In this document: positions 36,415 through 45,534 of the stretch, piece after piece
Layout: the number at the start of each line of letters is the position of its first letter
Position numbering within the stretch: position 1 is the stretch's first letter
Assembly (NCBI GenBank): GCA_017649485.1
Contig: JAGCGS010000015.1
Coordinates: forward strand, 1-64,000
Length of the DNA stretch: 64,000 nt
Direction of reading: 5' to 3'
DNA from: Bacteroidaceae bacterium
GTDB lineage: Bacteria > Bacteroidota > Bacteroidia > Bacteroidales > Bacteroidaceae
Translations under genes and position numbers: made by a program
The notes under the pieces: model-generated
Databases searched by the model: none
The model's input: only the letters and a program-made list of their open reading frames with translations
Told to the model about the DNA's origin: nothing

Positions 36415-36476
36415 AAGGTTCTCAGCCAAAAATCATACTTAAAAAGTGAAAATAATGCAAAAATAAGAATAAAGAC

Positions 36477-36507
36477 ATTGCGACATGAGAGAAAAAGCGT
36501 AACTTTG
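36477..36507 (+). promoter_or_regulatory. Promoter of the RND efflux operon
   Basis: ATTG (36477-36480), 19 bases, TAACTTTG (36500-36507). Downstream in the leader, AAACTC (36518-36523) and GAGTTT (36537-36542) can form a small hairpin. Confidence 0.55.
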
Positions 36508-36580
36508 CAACTTGCAAAACTCTGAAACTTTAGAAGAGTTTCCCCCAAATAATAGTAATATAATAATTGTATAAACTTGT

Positions 36581-37762
36581 ATGAAGAGTAGATTGATTTT
36601 AGTAGCTGCCGGCTGTATAGCTTTGCTGAGCAGCTGTGGAGGTGGAGGCAGTGCCCAAATGGGTGGTAATGCACCGAAGATCACTGTGATGTCATTGAAC
36701 AACACAACCTCTCACTTGACAAACTCTTATCCTGCTACCATCAAAGGTAAGCAAGACGTTGATATCCGCCCGATGGTAAGCGGATTCATTACTCGCCTCC
36801 ATGTAGATGAAGGCTCTTTTGTAAGACGTGGACAAGTATTGTTCACCATTGATCAGACACAGTATATAGCTGCAGTAAACCAAGCAAAAGCTGCTGTAGA
36901 AAGTGCTAAAGCTACTGTAGCAACCCAACAATTGACAGTTGATAACCGCAGACGACTAAACGAAAAAAACATTACCAGCGATTACGACTTACAGATGCAG
37001 GAAAACCAACTGGCAAGTGCAAAAGCTGGTTTGGCGCAGGCTGAAGCTGCATTGACGAATGCTCAGAAAAACTTGCAATATACTACCGTTACCAGTCCTA
37101 CTGATGGTGTAGTAGGTCAGATTCCTTACCGCTTGGGTAGCTTGGTAAGTCCTTCATCGGCTCAACCACTGACCACAGTTAGTGACTTGAGCAACATGTA
37201 TGCTTACTTCAGCATGACAGAGCGTGAGTTGTTGCAAATGACTGAGAGTAACGGTGCAGAAGACATCATCAAAAGTTTTCCAGAGGTTCGGCTTCAACTG
37301 ATTGACGGCTCCATGTATAGTGAGAGTGGTCATGTAGAAACCATCAGTGGTGACATCGACCTCACAACAGGTTCTGTAAACTTGCGCGCCCTCTTCCCCA
37401 ACCCAAAGAAGGTGCTGCGCCGTGGTTCTACCGTTAACGTAGTGTTCCCTAACGATTTGGAGAACATTATCCTGGTGCCACAGAGTGCAACATTCGAGGT
37501 ACAAGATAAGCGATTCGTTTATGTACTACAGCCTGACAATACAGTCAAAACCACAGAAATTACCTGCCACCCTGTGACAGATGGCAAGAACTTCGTCGTA
37601 TTAGGAGGTTTGAAGGATGGCGACAAGATTGCCTTGGAAGGTGTGCAGAACTTGAGAGACGGTGCTTTGATTCAGCCTATCACTTCAGCTGAGAAAGAGG
37701 AAATCTATCAGCAGAACCTGAAGGATCAGAAGGAAGGTAACATGCAGAGTGCTATGCAATAA
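36581..37762 (+). CDS. RND efflux periplasmic adaptor (AcrA-type)
   Basis: A 393-residue membrane-fusion protein linking the inner-membrane pump to the outer-membrane channel. The lipoprotein signal ends LLSSC (Cys ~19). The lipoyl half-motifs are VSGFITRLHVDEGSFVRRGQ and TDGVVGQIPYRLGSLVS, flanking an alpha-helical hairpin (~100-165, many Ala/Gln/Lys), then the beta-barrel and membrane-proximal domains. It is the first gene of a three-gene efflux operon with a consensus promoter. No regulator gene is adjacent. Substrates (drugs, bile salts, dyes) cannot be predicted from sequence. Confidence 0.94.
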   Translation: MKSRLILVAAGCIALLSSCGGGGSAQMGGNAPKITVMSLNNTTSHLTNSYPATIKGKQDVDIRPMVSGFITRLHVDEGSFVRRGQVLFTIDQTQYIAAVNQAKAAVESAKATVATQQLTVDNRRRLNEKNITSDYDLQMQENQLASAKAGLAQAEAALTNAQKNLQYTTVTSPTDGVVGQIPYRLGSLVSPSSAQPLTTVSDLSNMYAYFSMTERELLQMTESNGAEDIIKSFPEVRLQLIDGSMYSESGHVETISGDIDLTTGSVNLRALFPNPKKVLRRGSTVNVVFPNDLENIILVPQSATFEVQDKRFVYVLQPDNTVKTTEITCHPVTDGKNFVVLGGLKDGDKIALEGVQNLRDGALIQPITSAEKEEIYQQNLKDQKEGNMQSAMQ

Positions 37763-37786
37763 ATTGACAATTGACAATTGACAATT
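37762..37786 (+). repeat. Heptamer tandem repeat between efflux genes
   Basis: Three perfect TTGACAA units (37764-37784) directly after the adaptor's stop codon; of the same family as the dacB and parE repeats (TTGACCA type). Confidence 0.8.
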
Positions 37787-37815
37787 AAACATTCAATTAA
37801 TAAATTGTAACATAA

Positions 37816-40800
37816 ATGAATTTAGATAGATTTATAAATAGGCCAGTACTCAGTACGGTTATCTCCATCGTGATTGTGATATTGGGTTTTATTGGACTGA
37901 CTCAATTGCCAATTACCCAGTATCCTAACATCGCGCCTCCAACCATCATGGTATATACCACCTATCCTGGCGCAAATGCCCAGACGGTACTAAACACGGT
38001 GGTAACTCCGTTGGAAAATCAGATCAACGGTGTGGAGAATATGATGTACATGAGTTCATCCGCTTCCAATAGCGGTTCGGCATCAATTACAATTACCTTC
38101 AAGCAGGGTACCGACCCCGATATGGCTGCTATCCATGTGCAGAACCGCGTGTCTATGGCCCAAGGTCTGATGCCTGCCGAGGTAACTCGTGTGGGTATCA
38201 CCACCATGAAGCGACAGACTTCTATGTTGCTGATTTTCTCTCTCTATGACGAGAGTGACACCCATACCACGGAGTTTATCGAGAACTATGCAGCCATCAA
38301 CATTTTGCCAGAAATTCAGCGTGTAAAGGGTGTGGGTGACTCCAATGTGATGGGTGTTGACTACTCCATGCGTATATGGCTGAAACCTGACATCATGGCT
38401 CAGTATGGTTTGATGCCAACAGATGTTACCAATGCTTTGGCAGAACAAAATGTGGAGGCTGCTCCTGGTCAGTTTGGCGTTCAAGGCAACCAGACCTACC
38501 AATATACCATCCGCTATAAGGGTCGTTTGCAGACACCTGAGGAGTTTGAAGACATTGTATTGAAATCTCTCGATGACGGTAGCCTGCTGCGAATTAAGGA
38601 TGTGGCAAGGGTGGAAATGGGTCGTATGACCTACTCTTTCTTCAACCGTGTAAACGGACATAAAGCCGTTACGGTCATAGCCATGCAGTTGCCAGGCTCT
38701 AACGCTACAGAAGCCGTACAGGAGATTGAAAAAACATTGGCAAGCTATGAGGGCAGGTTGCCTGCAGGCTTGAAGATTAACATTGCTCAGAGTGTGAACG
38801 AATTCTTGTTCGCTTCAATCAGTGAGGTTATCAAGACGTTGATAGAGGCGTTCATCCTGGTGTTCATTGTGGTATATATCTTCCTGCAGGATTTCCGTTC
38901 AACGCTGATTCCTGCCATCGCCATCCCTGTGGCATTGGTAGGTACTTTCTTCCTACTCTATGTTTTCGGTTTTAGCTTGAACTTGCTGACACTTTCGGCA
39001 TTGGTGCTGGCCATTGCGATTGTGGTCGATGATGCGATTGTGGTGGTAGAGGGTGTACATGCCAAGCTCGACCAAGGCTATACTTCTGCTAAGCAGGCAA
39101 GTATTGACGCTATGCGTGAGTTGGCAAGTGCTATTGTTTCTATCACCTTGGTCATGATGTCAGTGTTTATCCCTGTGAGCTTCATGAGCGGTACGGCAGG
39201 TGCATTCTATCAGCAATTCGGTTTGACTATGGCCATCGCCATCGGTTTCTCGGCTATCAATGCGTTAACCTTGAGTCCTGCCCTTTGCGCCATCTTCCTG
39301 AAGCCTCACAAAAAACATGAGGAAGGGGAAGAAGAGAAAGAGCCAAGCCGCGTTGAAAAATTCCATCAAGGCTTTAACCGCTGGTATGACAATATTTTGG
39401 AGAAATATAAGAAAGCGGTTGCTTATTTCATCGATCATAAGAAACTTTCCTTGGGAGTTGTGGCTGCTTCCATCGTAGCACTGGTACTGTTGATGCAGAT
39501 TACTCCGACAGGCATGGTGCCACAAGAGGACACAGGTACTCTGATGGGAACAGTGACTCTGCCAGCAGGAACCTCACAGGAACGTGCTATCGAGGTTATG
39601 TTGCGTGTAGATAGCCTGATTGCCGCCGAGCCTTCCGTTCAGAGCCGTACTATGGTTTCTGGTTTCAGTTTCACAGGTGGTAGCGGTCCTTCTTATGGTT
39701 CTTTCATCATCAAGCTAAAAGACTTTGAAGAGCGAGGGCTGATGCAGAATTCACAGATAGCTTTCATCACGCTTTATATGCGTGCTCAGAAGATTATCCC
39801 AGAGGCTCAGGTGCTGTTCTTCCAGCCTCCAATGATTCCGGGTTACTCCATGTCAAGTGACATCCAGCTTTACATGCAGGATAAAACCGGCGGCTCGTTG
39901 GATAATTTCTTTGAGGTGGTGAACCAATACAATGCTGCACTTGCTGCAAGACCAGAAGTGAACTCGGCCCAAACCACCTTCAATCCTAACTTCCCACAGT
40001 ATGAGATGGATATTGATGCAGCGGCTTGTAAACGAGCTGGTGTGAGTCCAGCAACTATCCTGAGTGCTATGCAGGGCTACTATGGAGGTATGTATGCATC
40101 CAACTTCAACCGTTTCGGTCGTATGTACCGTGTAATGGTGCAGGCTGACCCTGAGGCTACCAAGGATGTTGAGACGCTGAAAAATATCAAGATCATGAAC
40201 AACAAGGGTGAGATGGCTCCTATTACACAGTTCTTCAGCATGAAGAAGGTGTATGGTCCTGACGTAATCAACCGTTTCAATATGTACACAGCTATGACCG
40301 TTATGGTTTCTCCTGCAGCAGGCTATTCAACTGGTGAAGCTCTGAATGCTATTGCAGAAGTGGCAGAGACCTTGCCAGCAGGCTTTGGCTATGAGCTGGG
40401 TGGTTTGGCCCGTGAAGAGGCTGAGACTACTGGCAGTACAACCGCCATGATTTTCCTGCTCTGTTTTGTTTTCGTATATCTGCTGTTGGCTGCTCAATAT
40501 GAGAGTTACATCCTTCCATTGGCTGTGTTGCTCTCTGTACCTTTCGGTCTGATGGGTAGTTTCATTTTCGTGAACATCATGAGTGCCATCGGTTCGTTCT
40601 CTATCATGCAGATGATTATGGGCTCTATGTCTAATGACATCTATATGCAGATTGCATTGATTATGCTGATGGGTCTGTTGGCTAAGAACGCCATCCTGAT
40701 TGTTGAGTTCGCTCTCGACCGTAGAAAGCAGGGTATGAGTCTGACAAAGGCTGCCATCTTAGGTGCTGCAGCCCGTCTTCGTCCTATCTTGATGACCTCT

Positions 40801-41040
40801 CTTGCAATGATCGTAGGTCTGTTGCCTCTGATGTTCGCCTTTGGCGTAGGTGCTCATGGTAACCGCACATTAGGTACGTCAGCCATAGGTGGTATGCTTA
40901 TCGGCATGATTCTGCAGATTTTCTTTGTGCCAATGTTGTTTGTAGTATTCCAGCACTTGCAGGAGAAGGTGAAGCCTATTGAATGGTCGGATATTGACAA
41001 CTCTGACGCAACTCCTGAAATTGCACAATATACTAAATAA
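37816..41040 (+). CDS. RND efflux pump, HAE1 family (AcrB-type)
   Basis: A 1074-residue proton-driven trimeric exporter. It starts with the family-typical FINRPVLSTVISIVIVILG, has two large periplasmic loops and 12 membrane helices, and keeps the proton-relay aspartates in IVVDDAIVVVEG (helix 4). The second half contains LLMGLLAKNAILIVEFA and the Lys/Thr region of helices 10-11. A Glu-rich insertion (HEEGEEEKEPSR, ~505) sits in the central cytoplasmic loop. It is located between its adaptor and channel genes, so the tripartite system is complete. Confidence 0.96.
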   Translation: MNLDRFINRPVLSTVISIVIVILGFIGLTQLPITQYPNIAPPTIMVYTTYPGANAQTVLNTVVTPLENQINGVENMMYMSSSASNSGSASITITFKQGTDPDMAAIHVQNRVSMAQGLMPAEVTRVGITTMKRQTSMLLIFSLYDESDTHTTEFIENYAAINILPEIQRVKGVGDSNVMGVDYSMRIWLKPDIMAQYGLMPTDVTNALAEQNVEAAPGQFGVQGNQTYQYTIRYKGRLQTPEEFEDIVLKSLDDGSLLRIKDVARVEMGRMTYSFFNRVNGHKAVTVIAMQLPGSNATEAVQEIEKTLASYEGRLPAGLKINIAQSVNEFLFASISEVIKTLIEAFILVFIVVYIFLQDFRSTLIPAIAIPVALVGTFFLLYVFGFSLNLLTLSALVLAIAIVVDDAIVVVEGVHAKLDQGYTSAKQASIDAMRELASAIVSITLVMMSVFIPVSFMSGTAGAFYQQFGLTMAIAIGFSAINALTLSPALCAIFLKPHKKHEEGEEEKEPSRVEKFHQGFNRWYDNILEKYKKAVAYFIDHKKLSLGVVAASIVALVLLMQITPTGMVPQEDTGTLMGTVTLPAGTSQERAIEVMLRVDSLIAAEPSVQSRTMVSGFSFTGGSGPSYGSFIIKLKDFEERGLMQNSQIAFITLYMRAQKIIPEAQVLFFQPPMIPGYSMSSDIQLYMQDKTGGSLDNFFEVVNQYNAALAARPEVNSAQTTFNPNFPQYEMDIDAAACKRAGVSPATILSAMQGYYGGMYASNFNRFGRMYRVMVQADPEATKDVETLKNIKIMNNKGEMAPITQFFSMKKVYGPDVINRFNMYTAMTVMVSPAAGYSTGEALNAIAEVAETLPAGFGYELGGLAREEAETTGSTTAMIFLLCFVFVYLLLAAQYESYILPLAVLLSVPFGLMGSFIFVNIMSAIGSFSIMQMIMGSMSNDIYMQIALIMLMGLLAKNAILIVEFALDRRKQGMSLTKAAILGAAARLRPILMTSLAMIVGLLPLMFAFGVGAHGNRTLGTSAIGGMLIGMILQIFFVPMLFVVFQHLQEKVKPIEWSDIDNSDATPEIAQYTK

Positions 41041-41049
41041 GGATTATCT

Positions 41050-42432
41050 ATGAAAAAGAGTATCATTATATGTATGGTAGGCGCGGCAGTTATGATGAGC
41101 AGTTGCCGCATCTACAAATCTTATGAAAGACCTGATGATCTGGTAACAGACGGTCTGTATCGCGACCCACTTTCGGCTTCTGATACACTCAATGCTGTTG
41201 CTGGGCAAACATTCGGCGATGTACCTTGGAGGGAAGTCTTTACTGACTACCAACTCCAGTCACTCATCGAGCAGGCATTGGAGAACAATGCTGACATCCG
41301 CAGTGCTCAGCTTACGATAGAGCAGGCTCAGGCATCCTTGATGTCTGCCCGCCTGTCATATCTGCCCAGCTTCACGTTTAGTCCGCAGGGTACTTATAAC
41401 CATGCGATGGGAACTAATGTATGGACATACTCTGTTCCTGTGGCTGCCTCTTGGCAGGTTGACCTCTTTGGCCAGTTACTTAACCCCAACCGCAAGGCGA
41501 AAGTTTCCTACGAGCAAGCTCAGTATTACGAGCAAGCTGTTCAGGCTAACATCATTGCTGCTGTCGCCAATTTGTATTACACCTTGCTGATGCTCGACCG
41601 TCAGTATCAGATTTCAGAGGAAACGGCAGGACTGATGAAACGTACTGTGGAAACTATGGAGGCAATGAAAGATGCCGGCATGACCAACAGTGCTGCTGTA
41701 GAACAGAGTCGTACTAACTATTCTCAGGTAGTAGCTTCTTTGTCAGGAATCAAGCAAACCATTCGAGAAACTGAGAACTCCCTGTGCCTGATACTCAATG
41801 TGCCAGGTCAGGAGATTCCTCGTACCACATTTGACGCTCAGCAACTGCCTACTTCTTTTGAAACAGGTGTACCTGTGCAGATGCTCACTAACCGTCCTGA
41901 CGTGAGAGCGGCAGAGATGTCATTGGCAGCATGTTACTATGATACCAATAGTGCCCGTGCTGCATTCTTCCCCCAGCTTACCATCACAGGTCAAGAATCG
42001 TGGACAAACAATTTAGGACAGGTTGTTAATCCTGGGAAGTTCATGACTACCCTGATGGCCGGTCTTACACAGCCTCTGTTTGCAAAAGGCAGGCTCGTTG
42101 CTAATCTGAAAGCGGCCAAGGCCAACGAAGAGAAAGCCAAGCTGACCTTCCAAACTACCTTGCTTAAAGCTGGCAATGAAGTGAGCAATGCGCTTTACAA
42201 GTATCAGATGAATACAGAGAAGTCTGAATCTCGCAAGGTACAAGTGGCATCTGCGAAAAAAGCTTCGGAAGATACTGCTGATCTGTTCGAGTTGGGTACC
42301 TCTTCTTACTTGGAGGTACTAAGTGCCCAATCATCATATCTGAGTGCCCAATTGGCAGAGGTGACAGATACTTACGATCGTATGCAAGCTGTCATCAATC
42401 TATACACTGCACTTGGAGGAGGGAAGAATTGA
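41050..42432 (+). CDS. Outer-membrane efflux channel, TolC/OprM (NodT) family
   Basis: A 460-residue lipoprotein channel. The signal ends VMMSSC (Cys ~19), and two repeats of long helices and beta hairpins are evident: ADIRSAQLTIEQAQASLMSA and the matching second-half segment TNRPDVRAAEMSLAACYYDT. It completes the tripartite pump with the two genes before it; the gap to the pump gene is 9 bases. Confidence 0.94.
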   Translation: MKKSIIICMVGAAVMMSSCRIYKSYERPDDLVTDGLYRDPLSASDTLNAVAGQTFGDVPWREVFTDYQLQSLIEQALENNADIRSAQLTIEQAQASLMSARLSYLPSFTFSPQGTYNHAMGTNVWTYSVPVAASWQVDLFGQLLNPNRKAKVSYEQAQYYEQAVQANIIAAVANLYYTLLMLDRQYQISEETAGLMKRTVETMEAMKDAGMTNSAAVEQSRTNYSQVVASLSGIKQTIRETENSLCLILNVPGQEIPRTTFDAQQLPTSFETGVPVQMLTNRPDVRAAEMSLAACYYDTNSARAAFFPQLTITGQESWTNNLGQVVNPGKFMTTLMAGLTQPLFAKGRLVANLKAAKANEEKAKLTFQTTLLKAGNEVSNALYKYQMNTEKSESRKVQVASAKKASEDTADLFELGTSSYLEVLSAQSSYLSAQLAEVTDTYDRMQAVINLYTALGGGKN

Positions 42433-42459
42433 CTATTTGACCATTAACCATTAGTTAAT
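42428..42459 (+). repeat. Degenerate heptamer repeat after the efflux operon
   Basis: Units of ATTGACT, TTTGACC and ATTAACC type run from the channel's last codon to just before the ATG at 42463. Confidence 0.6.
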
Positions 42460-42462
42460 AAT

Positions 42463-43233
42463 ATGATTAGTGAATTAGCATACATAGGAAAAGGTGCGAA
42501 GTTGGGCAAGAACGTAACTGTAGAACCCTTCGCTTATATTGCCGACGATGTAGTAATTGGAGATGATTGCTATATCTACGCTCATGCAACGATATTGGAC
42601 GGTTCCCGAATAGGCAATCGCAACAAAATTCATCATGGTGCTGTAATTGGTACTGAACCTCAAGATTTGAAATACAAGGGTGATAAAACTGAGGTCATTA
42701 TCGGTGATGATAACGATATCCGTGAGAATGTAGTCATTGCACGTGCCACCAATTTAGGTCATGCCACCCGTATTGGCAATAACTGCCACTTAATGGATGG
42801 TGTACATATTTGCCATGGTGCCGTGTTAAAAGACTTTGTGATGGTAGGTTTGAAGACTATCATCGGTGGTAACAGCGTGATTGAGAGCTATAATGTTCTG
42901 AGCAATGCTGTAATTATCTATGAAGAAGTGCACATTGGTAATTGGACGCTCATCCTTTCAGGAACTCGCTTGCGCAAAGATGTACCTCCATATATCATGG
43001 TTAAGGGTAATCCTGCCACTTACCATGGGGTGAACTCAGTCATTTTGCAAAAAAATACGTTCAATCCGATGGATGACAAGACGTTACGTCATGTCATGAA
43101 TGCATATCTCATTCTTTATCATTCCAATATTAGTCCGCAAGATGCAGCAATCCGCATTAAGAGTGAGATTGAGAGTAGTTCAGAGATTGAGAATATTATC
43201 AACTTCATCACCAAATCGAAGTTAATTGTATAA
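42463..43233 (+). CDS. LpxA-like left-handed beta-helix acyltransferase (divergent)
   Basis: A 256-residue protein with the hexapeptide-repeat fold (IGKGAKLGKN, VVIGDD, ATRIGNN) and the LpxA C-terminal helices (MNAYLILYHSN). LpxA attaches hydroxyacyl chains to UDP-GlcNAc in lipid A synthesis. By eye alignment to E. coli LpxA, His118 (in VHICHG) matches catalytic His125, but the position of His144 is Asn137 and His160 is lost (SNAVIIYEE). The Bacteroidota housekeeping lpxA usually lies next to the lpxC/fabZ gene, absent here, so this is probably a paralogue with a different substrate or role. It follows the efflux operon by 30 bases. Confidence 0.8.
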   Translation: MISELAYIGKGAKLGKNVTVEPFAYIADDVVIGDDCYIYAHATILDGSRIGNRNKIHHGAVIGTEPQDLKYKGDKTEVIIGDDNDIRENVVIARATNLGHATRIGNNCHLMDGVHICHGAVLKDFVMVGLKTIIGGNSVIESYNVLSNAVIIYEEVHIGNWTLILSGTRLRKDVPPYIMVKGNPATYHGVNSVILQKNTFNPMDDKTLRHVMNAYLILYHSNISPQDAAIRIKSEIESSSEIENIINFITKSKLIV

Positions 43234-43237
43234 TAAT

Positions 43238-43263
43238 AAATCCCCGCTTCTTAGCGGGGATTT
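43238..43263. terminator. Strong bidirectional terminator
   Basis: AAATCCCCGCT (43238-43248) pairs perfectly with AGCGGGGATTT (43253-43263) over a TCTT loop, with A- and T-rich flanks, between convergent genes. Confidence 0.92.
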
Positions 43264-43265
43264 AT

Positions 43266-43880
43266 TTATCTTATTACCTCATCTAAAATCAAGTCGAAAC
43301 AGAGTAGTGAATAACTTAACACAACTCCATTGCCATCCTTACCGTAACCACTTTGGTAAGGGATATATACCATCCAACGTTCTCCTTCGCGCATATACTG
43401 CAAGGCAATTTTCCAACCAGCTATCAGACCACTTATCTCAAATTCAGTAGGGCTGTTAAACTGACTAGGCATATTCATATTCCCATCCAACATACCTTTG
43501 TCAATGCCACTAAAACCTTTAAAGTTGCCATCGAAGCGAGTGCCATTGATATAAGTGCCATAATAGTAAGCCTTAACACTATCAGTATAATATGGTCGTT
43601 TGCCTATCTTATTGTTAGTCAATTTCTTCACATAAATATACTGGTTCTGTTTATTTGTACTGGCCATTGTCTCAATGGCATACAGTGTGCCCAACTGCAT
43701 CGCATCAGCCTCTGCTGCAGTAAATATTACCCTGCCAGCAGTCAAGTCACTCAATGAATCTGCATACGCAAGATTGCGCTCCTTCCAGTTGTCATACTCG
43801 TCAGCATCCTTCACCTCTGAACAAGAAGCTAATCCTATCAAGAAAGCAACAGCCAAACTAATATACAAAGAATGTTTCAT
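43266..43880 (-). CDS. FKBP-type peptidyl-prolyl cis-trans isomerase lipoprotein
   Basis: A 204-residue lipoprotein with signal ending LIGLASC (Cys ~20). The C-terminal half is an FKBP domain: DSVKAYYYGTYINGTRFD, FEISGLIAGWKIALQYMREG and RWMVYIPYQSGYG, with the usual final strand LLCFDLILDEV. It assists folding of exported proteins. A conserved-looking N-terminal extension precedes it. The last G-x-G loop is altered (GKDGNGVVLSYS in place of the usual IPPNSTLIF type), so activity may be reduced. It starts 3 bases after glyS, and is probably co-transcribed with it. Confidence 0.87.
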   Translation of the reverse strand: MKHSLYISLAVAFLIGLASCSEVKDADEYDNWKERNLAYADSLSDLTAGRVIFTAAEADAMQLGTLYAIETMASTNKQNQYIYVKKLTNNKIGKRPYYTDSVKAYYYGTYINGTRFDGNFKGFSGIDKGMLDGNMNMPSQFNSPTEFEISGLIAGWKIALQYMREGERWMVYIPYQSGYGKDGNGVVLSYSLLCFDLILDEVIR

Positions 43881-43883
43881 GTC

Positions 43884-45425
43884 TTACTGTAATTTCTTCA
43901 ACAAGCTCGTAATGCTCACACGGTCAGCAATGATGCCATTCAACTCACTAATAGCCACACGCTCCTGCTGCATAGTATCACGATTACGGAGTGTTACACA
44001 ATTATCATTCAGAGTATCGTGATCAACCGTTACACAATACGGAGTACCAACAGCATCCTGACGACGATAACGCTTGCCTATACTATCTTTCTCATCATAA
44101 ATCGTATTAAAGTGGAACTTCAATTCGTTCACAATTTCGCGAGCTTTCTCAGGTAGGCCATCTTTTTTCACTAGTGGTAACACAGCAAGCTTAACAGGAG
44201 CCAACGCAGCTGGCAGCTTAAGCACTACGCGGGTTTCCCCATTCTCCAATTGCTCCTCAGTATATGCTGCACTCATAACACTCAAAAACATGCGGTCCAC
44301 ACCAATACTAGTCTCTATCACATATGGAGTATAACTCTCATTCGTTTCTGGGTCAAAATACTTGATACTCTTGCCAGAATACTTTTCATGTTGGCTCAAG
44401 TCGAAATTTGTTCGACTATGAATACCTTCCACTTCCTTAAAACCAAATGGCATAAGGAATTCTATATCAGTAGCAGCATTTGCATAATGTGCCAGCTTCT
44501 CGTGGTCATGAAAACGATAGTGGTCGGTGCCAAAGCCTAGTGTCTGATGCCATTTCATTCGGGTTTCCTTCCACTTACTGAACCATTCCATTTCTGTACC
44601 AGGACGCACAAAAAATTGCATCTCCATCTGCTCAAACTCCCTCATACGGAAAATAAATTGTCGGGCAACAATTTCATTACGAAAAGCTTTGCCAATCTGA
44701 GCAATGCCAAAAGGTACCTTCATACGGCCAGTCTTCTGTACATTCAAGTAATTCACAAAAATACCTTGAGCTGTCTCAGGACGAAGATATACCTTCATAG
44801 CTCCATCGGCAGTAGAACCCATTTCAGTAGAGAACATCAGATTGAATTGGCGAACCTCCGTCCAATTCTTGGTGCCACTGATTGGACAAACAATCTCCTC
44901 GTCAATAATAATCTGACGCAACTCGTTCAGATCCATGGCGTTCATTGCTGCACTATAACGGGTATGTAATGCATCACGTTTCTCTTGTAAATCCAATACT
45001 CTTGGACTAGTAGCACGATATTTTTTCTCATCAAAGTTCTCCTTGAAGCGCTTAGCTGCCTTAGCCACCTCCTTATTTATTTTGTCATCATATTTAGCAA
45101 TTTCTTCTTCAATTAGCACATCAGCACGATAGCGTTTCTTGGAATCTCTGTTGTCAATCAACGGATCATTGAATGCATCCACATGTCCACTAGCCTTCCA
45201 GATAGTAGGATGCATAAAAATAGCTGAGTCAATACCCACTATATTATCATGTAGCAGTACCATGCTTTGCCACCAGTACTGTTTGATGTTATTTTTCAGT
45301 TCCACACCATTTTGGCCATAGTCATACACAGCAGCCAGACCATCATAAATATCACTACTAGGAAATACAAAACCATATTCCTTACAGTGAGCAACAATCT
45401 TTTTGAAAACATCTTCTTGTGCCAT
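43884..45425 (-). CDS. glyS: Glycine--tRNA ligase (alpha2 type)
   Basis: A 513-residue class II synthetase charging tRNA-Gly, of the single-chain eukaryote/archaeal-like form. ATG 45425 (MAQEDVFKKIVAHCKEYGF) is the conventional start. Motif 2 is in GKAFRNEIVARQFIFRMREFEQME, motif 3 in ETSIGVDRMFLSVM, and the C-terminal anticodon-binding domain is in LAPVKLAVLPLVKKDG ... RRQDAVGTPYCVTVD. It is the first gene of a two-gene unit with the FKBP lipoprotein. Confidence 0.96.
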   Translation of the reverse strand: MAQEDVFKKIVAHCKEYGFVFPSSDIYDGLAAVYDYGQNGVELKNNIKQYWWQSMVLLHDNIVGIDSAIFMHPTIWKASGHVDAFNDPLIDNRDSKKRYRADVLIEEEIAKYDDKINKEVAKAAKRFKENFDEKKYRATSPRVLDLQEKRDALHTRYSAAMNAMDLNELRQIIIDEEIVCPISGTKNWTEVRQFNLMFSTEMGSTADGAMKVYLRPETAQGIFVNYLNVQKTGRMKVPFGIAQIGKAFRNEIVARQFIFRMREFEQMEMQFFVRPGTEMEWFSKWKETRMKWHQTLGFGTDHYRFHDHEKLAHYANAATDIEFLMPFGFKEVEGIHSRTNFDLSQHEKYSGKSIKYFDPETNESYTPYVIETSIGVDRMFLSVMSAAYTEEQLENGETRVVLKLPAALAPVKLAVLPLVKKDGLPEKAREIVNELKFHFNTIYDEKDSIGKRYRRQDAVGTPYCVTVDHDTLNDNCVTLRNRDTMQQERVAISELNGIIADRVSITSLLKKLQ

Positions 45426-45464
45426 ATCTTTCAAAATTTTTACACTTAATTCATAAAATTGCCA

Positions 45465-45472
45465 CAAAGATA
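45465..45472 (-). promoter_or_regulatory. -7 box of glyS
   Basis: TATCTTTG on the minus strand, 39 bases before ATG 45425. No clear -33 box. Confidence 0.45.
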
Positions 45473-45506
45473 CTGCTTTCCGTTCAAATAATTCTATAAA
45501 ATTCTG

Positions 45507-45514
45507 TATATTTG
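45507..45514 (+). promoter_or_regulatory. -7 box of parC
   Basis: TATATTTG, 20 bases before ATG 45535. No clear -33 box. Confidence 0.45.
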
Positions 45515-45534
45515 CACAAATTTAGAACTATTTT

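Noticed and set aside
38083..38661. 192-codon minus-strand frame inside the RND pump gene
   Set aside because: Antisense shadow of a conserved coding region; the composition follows the opposite strand.
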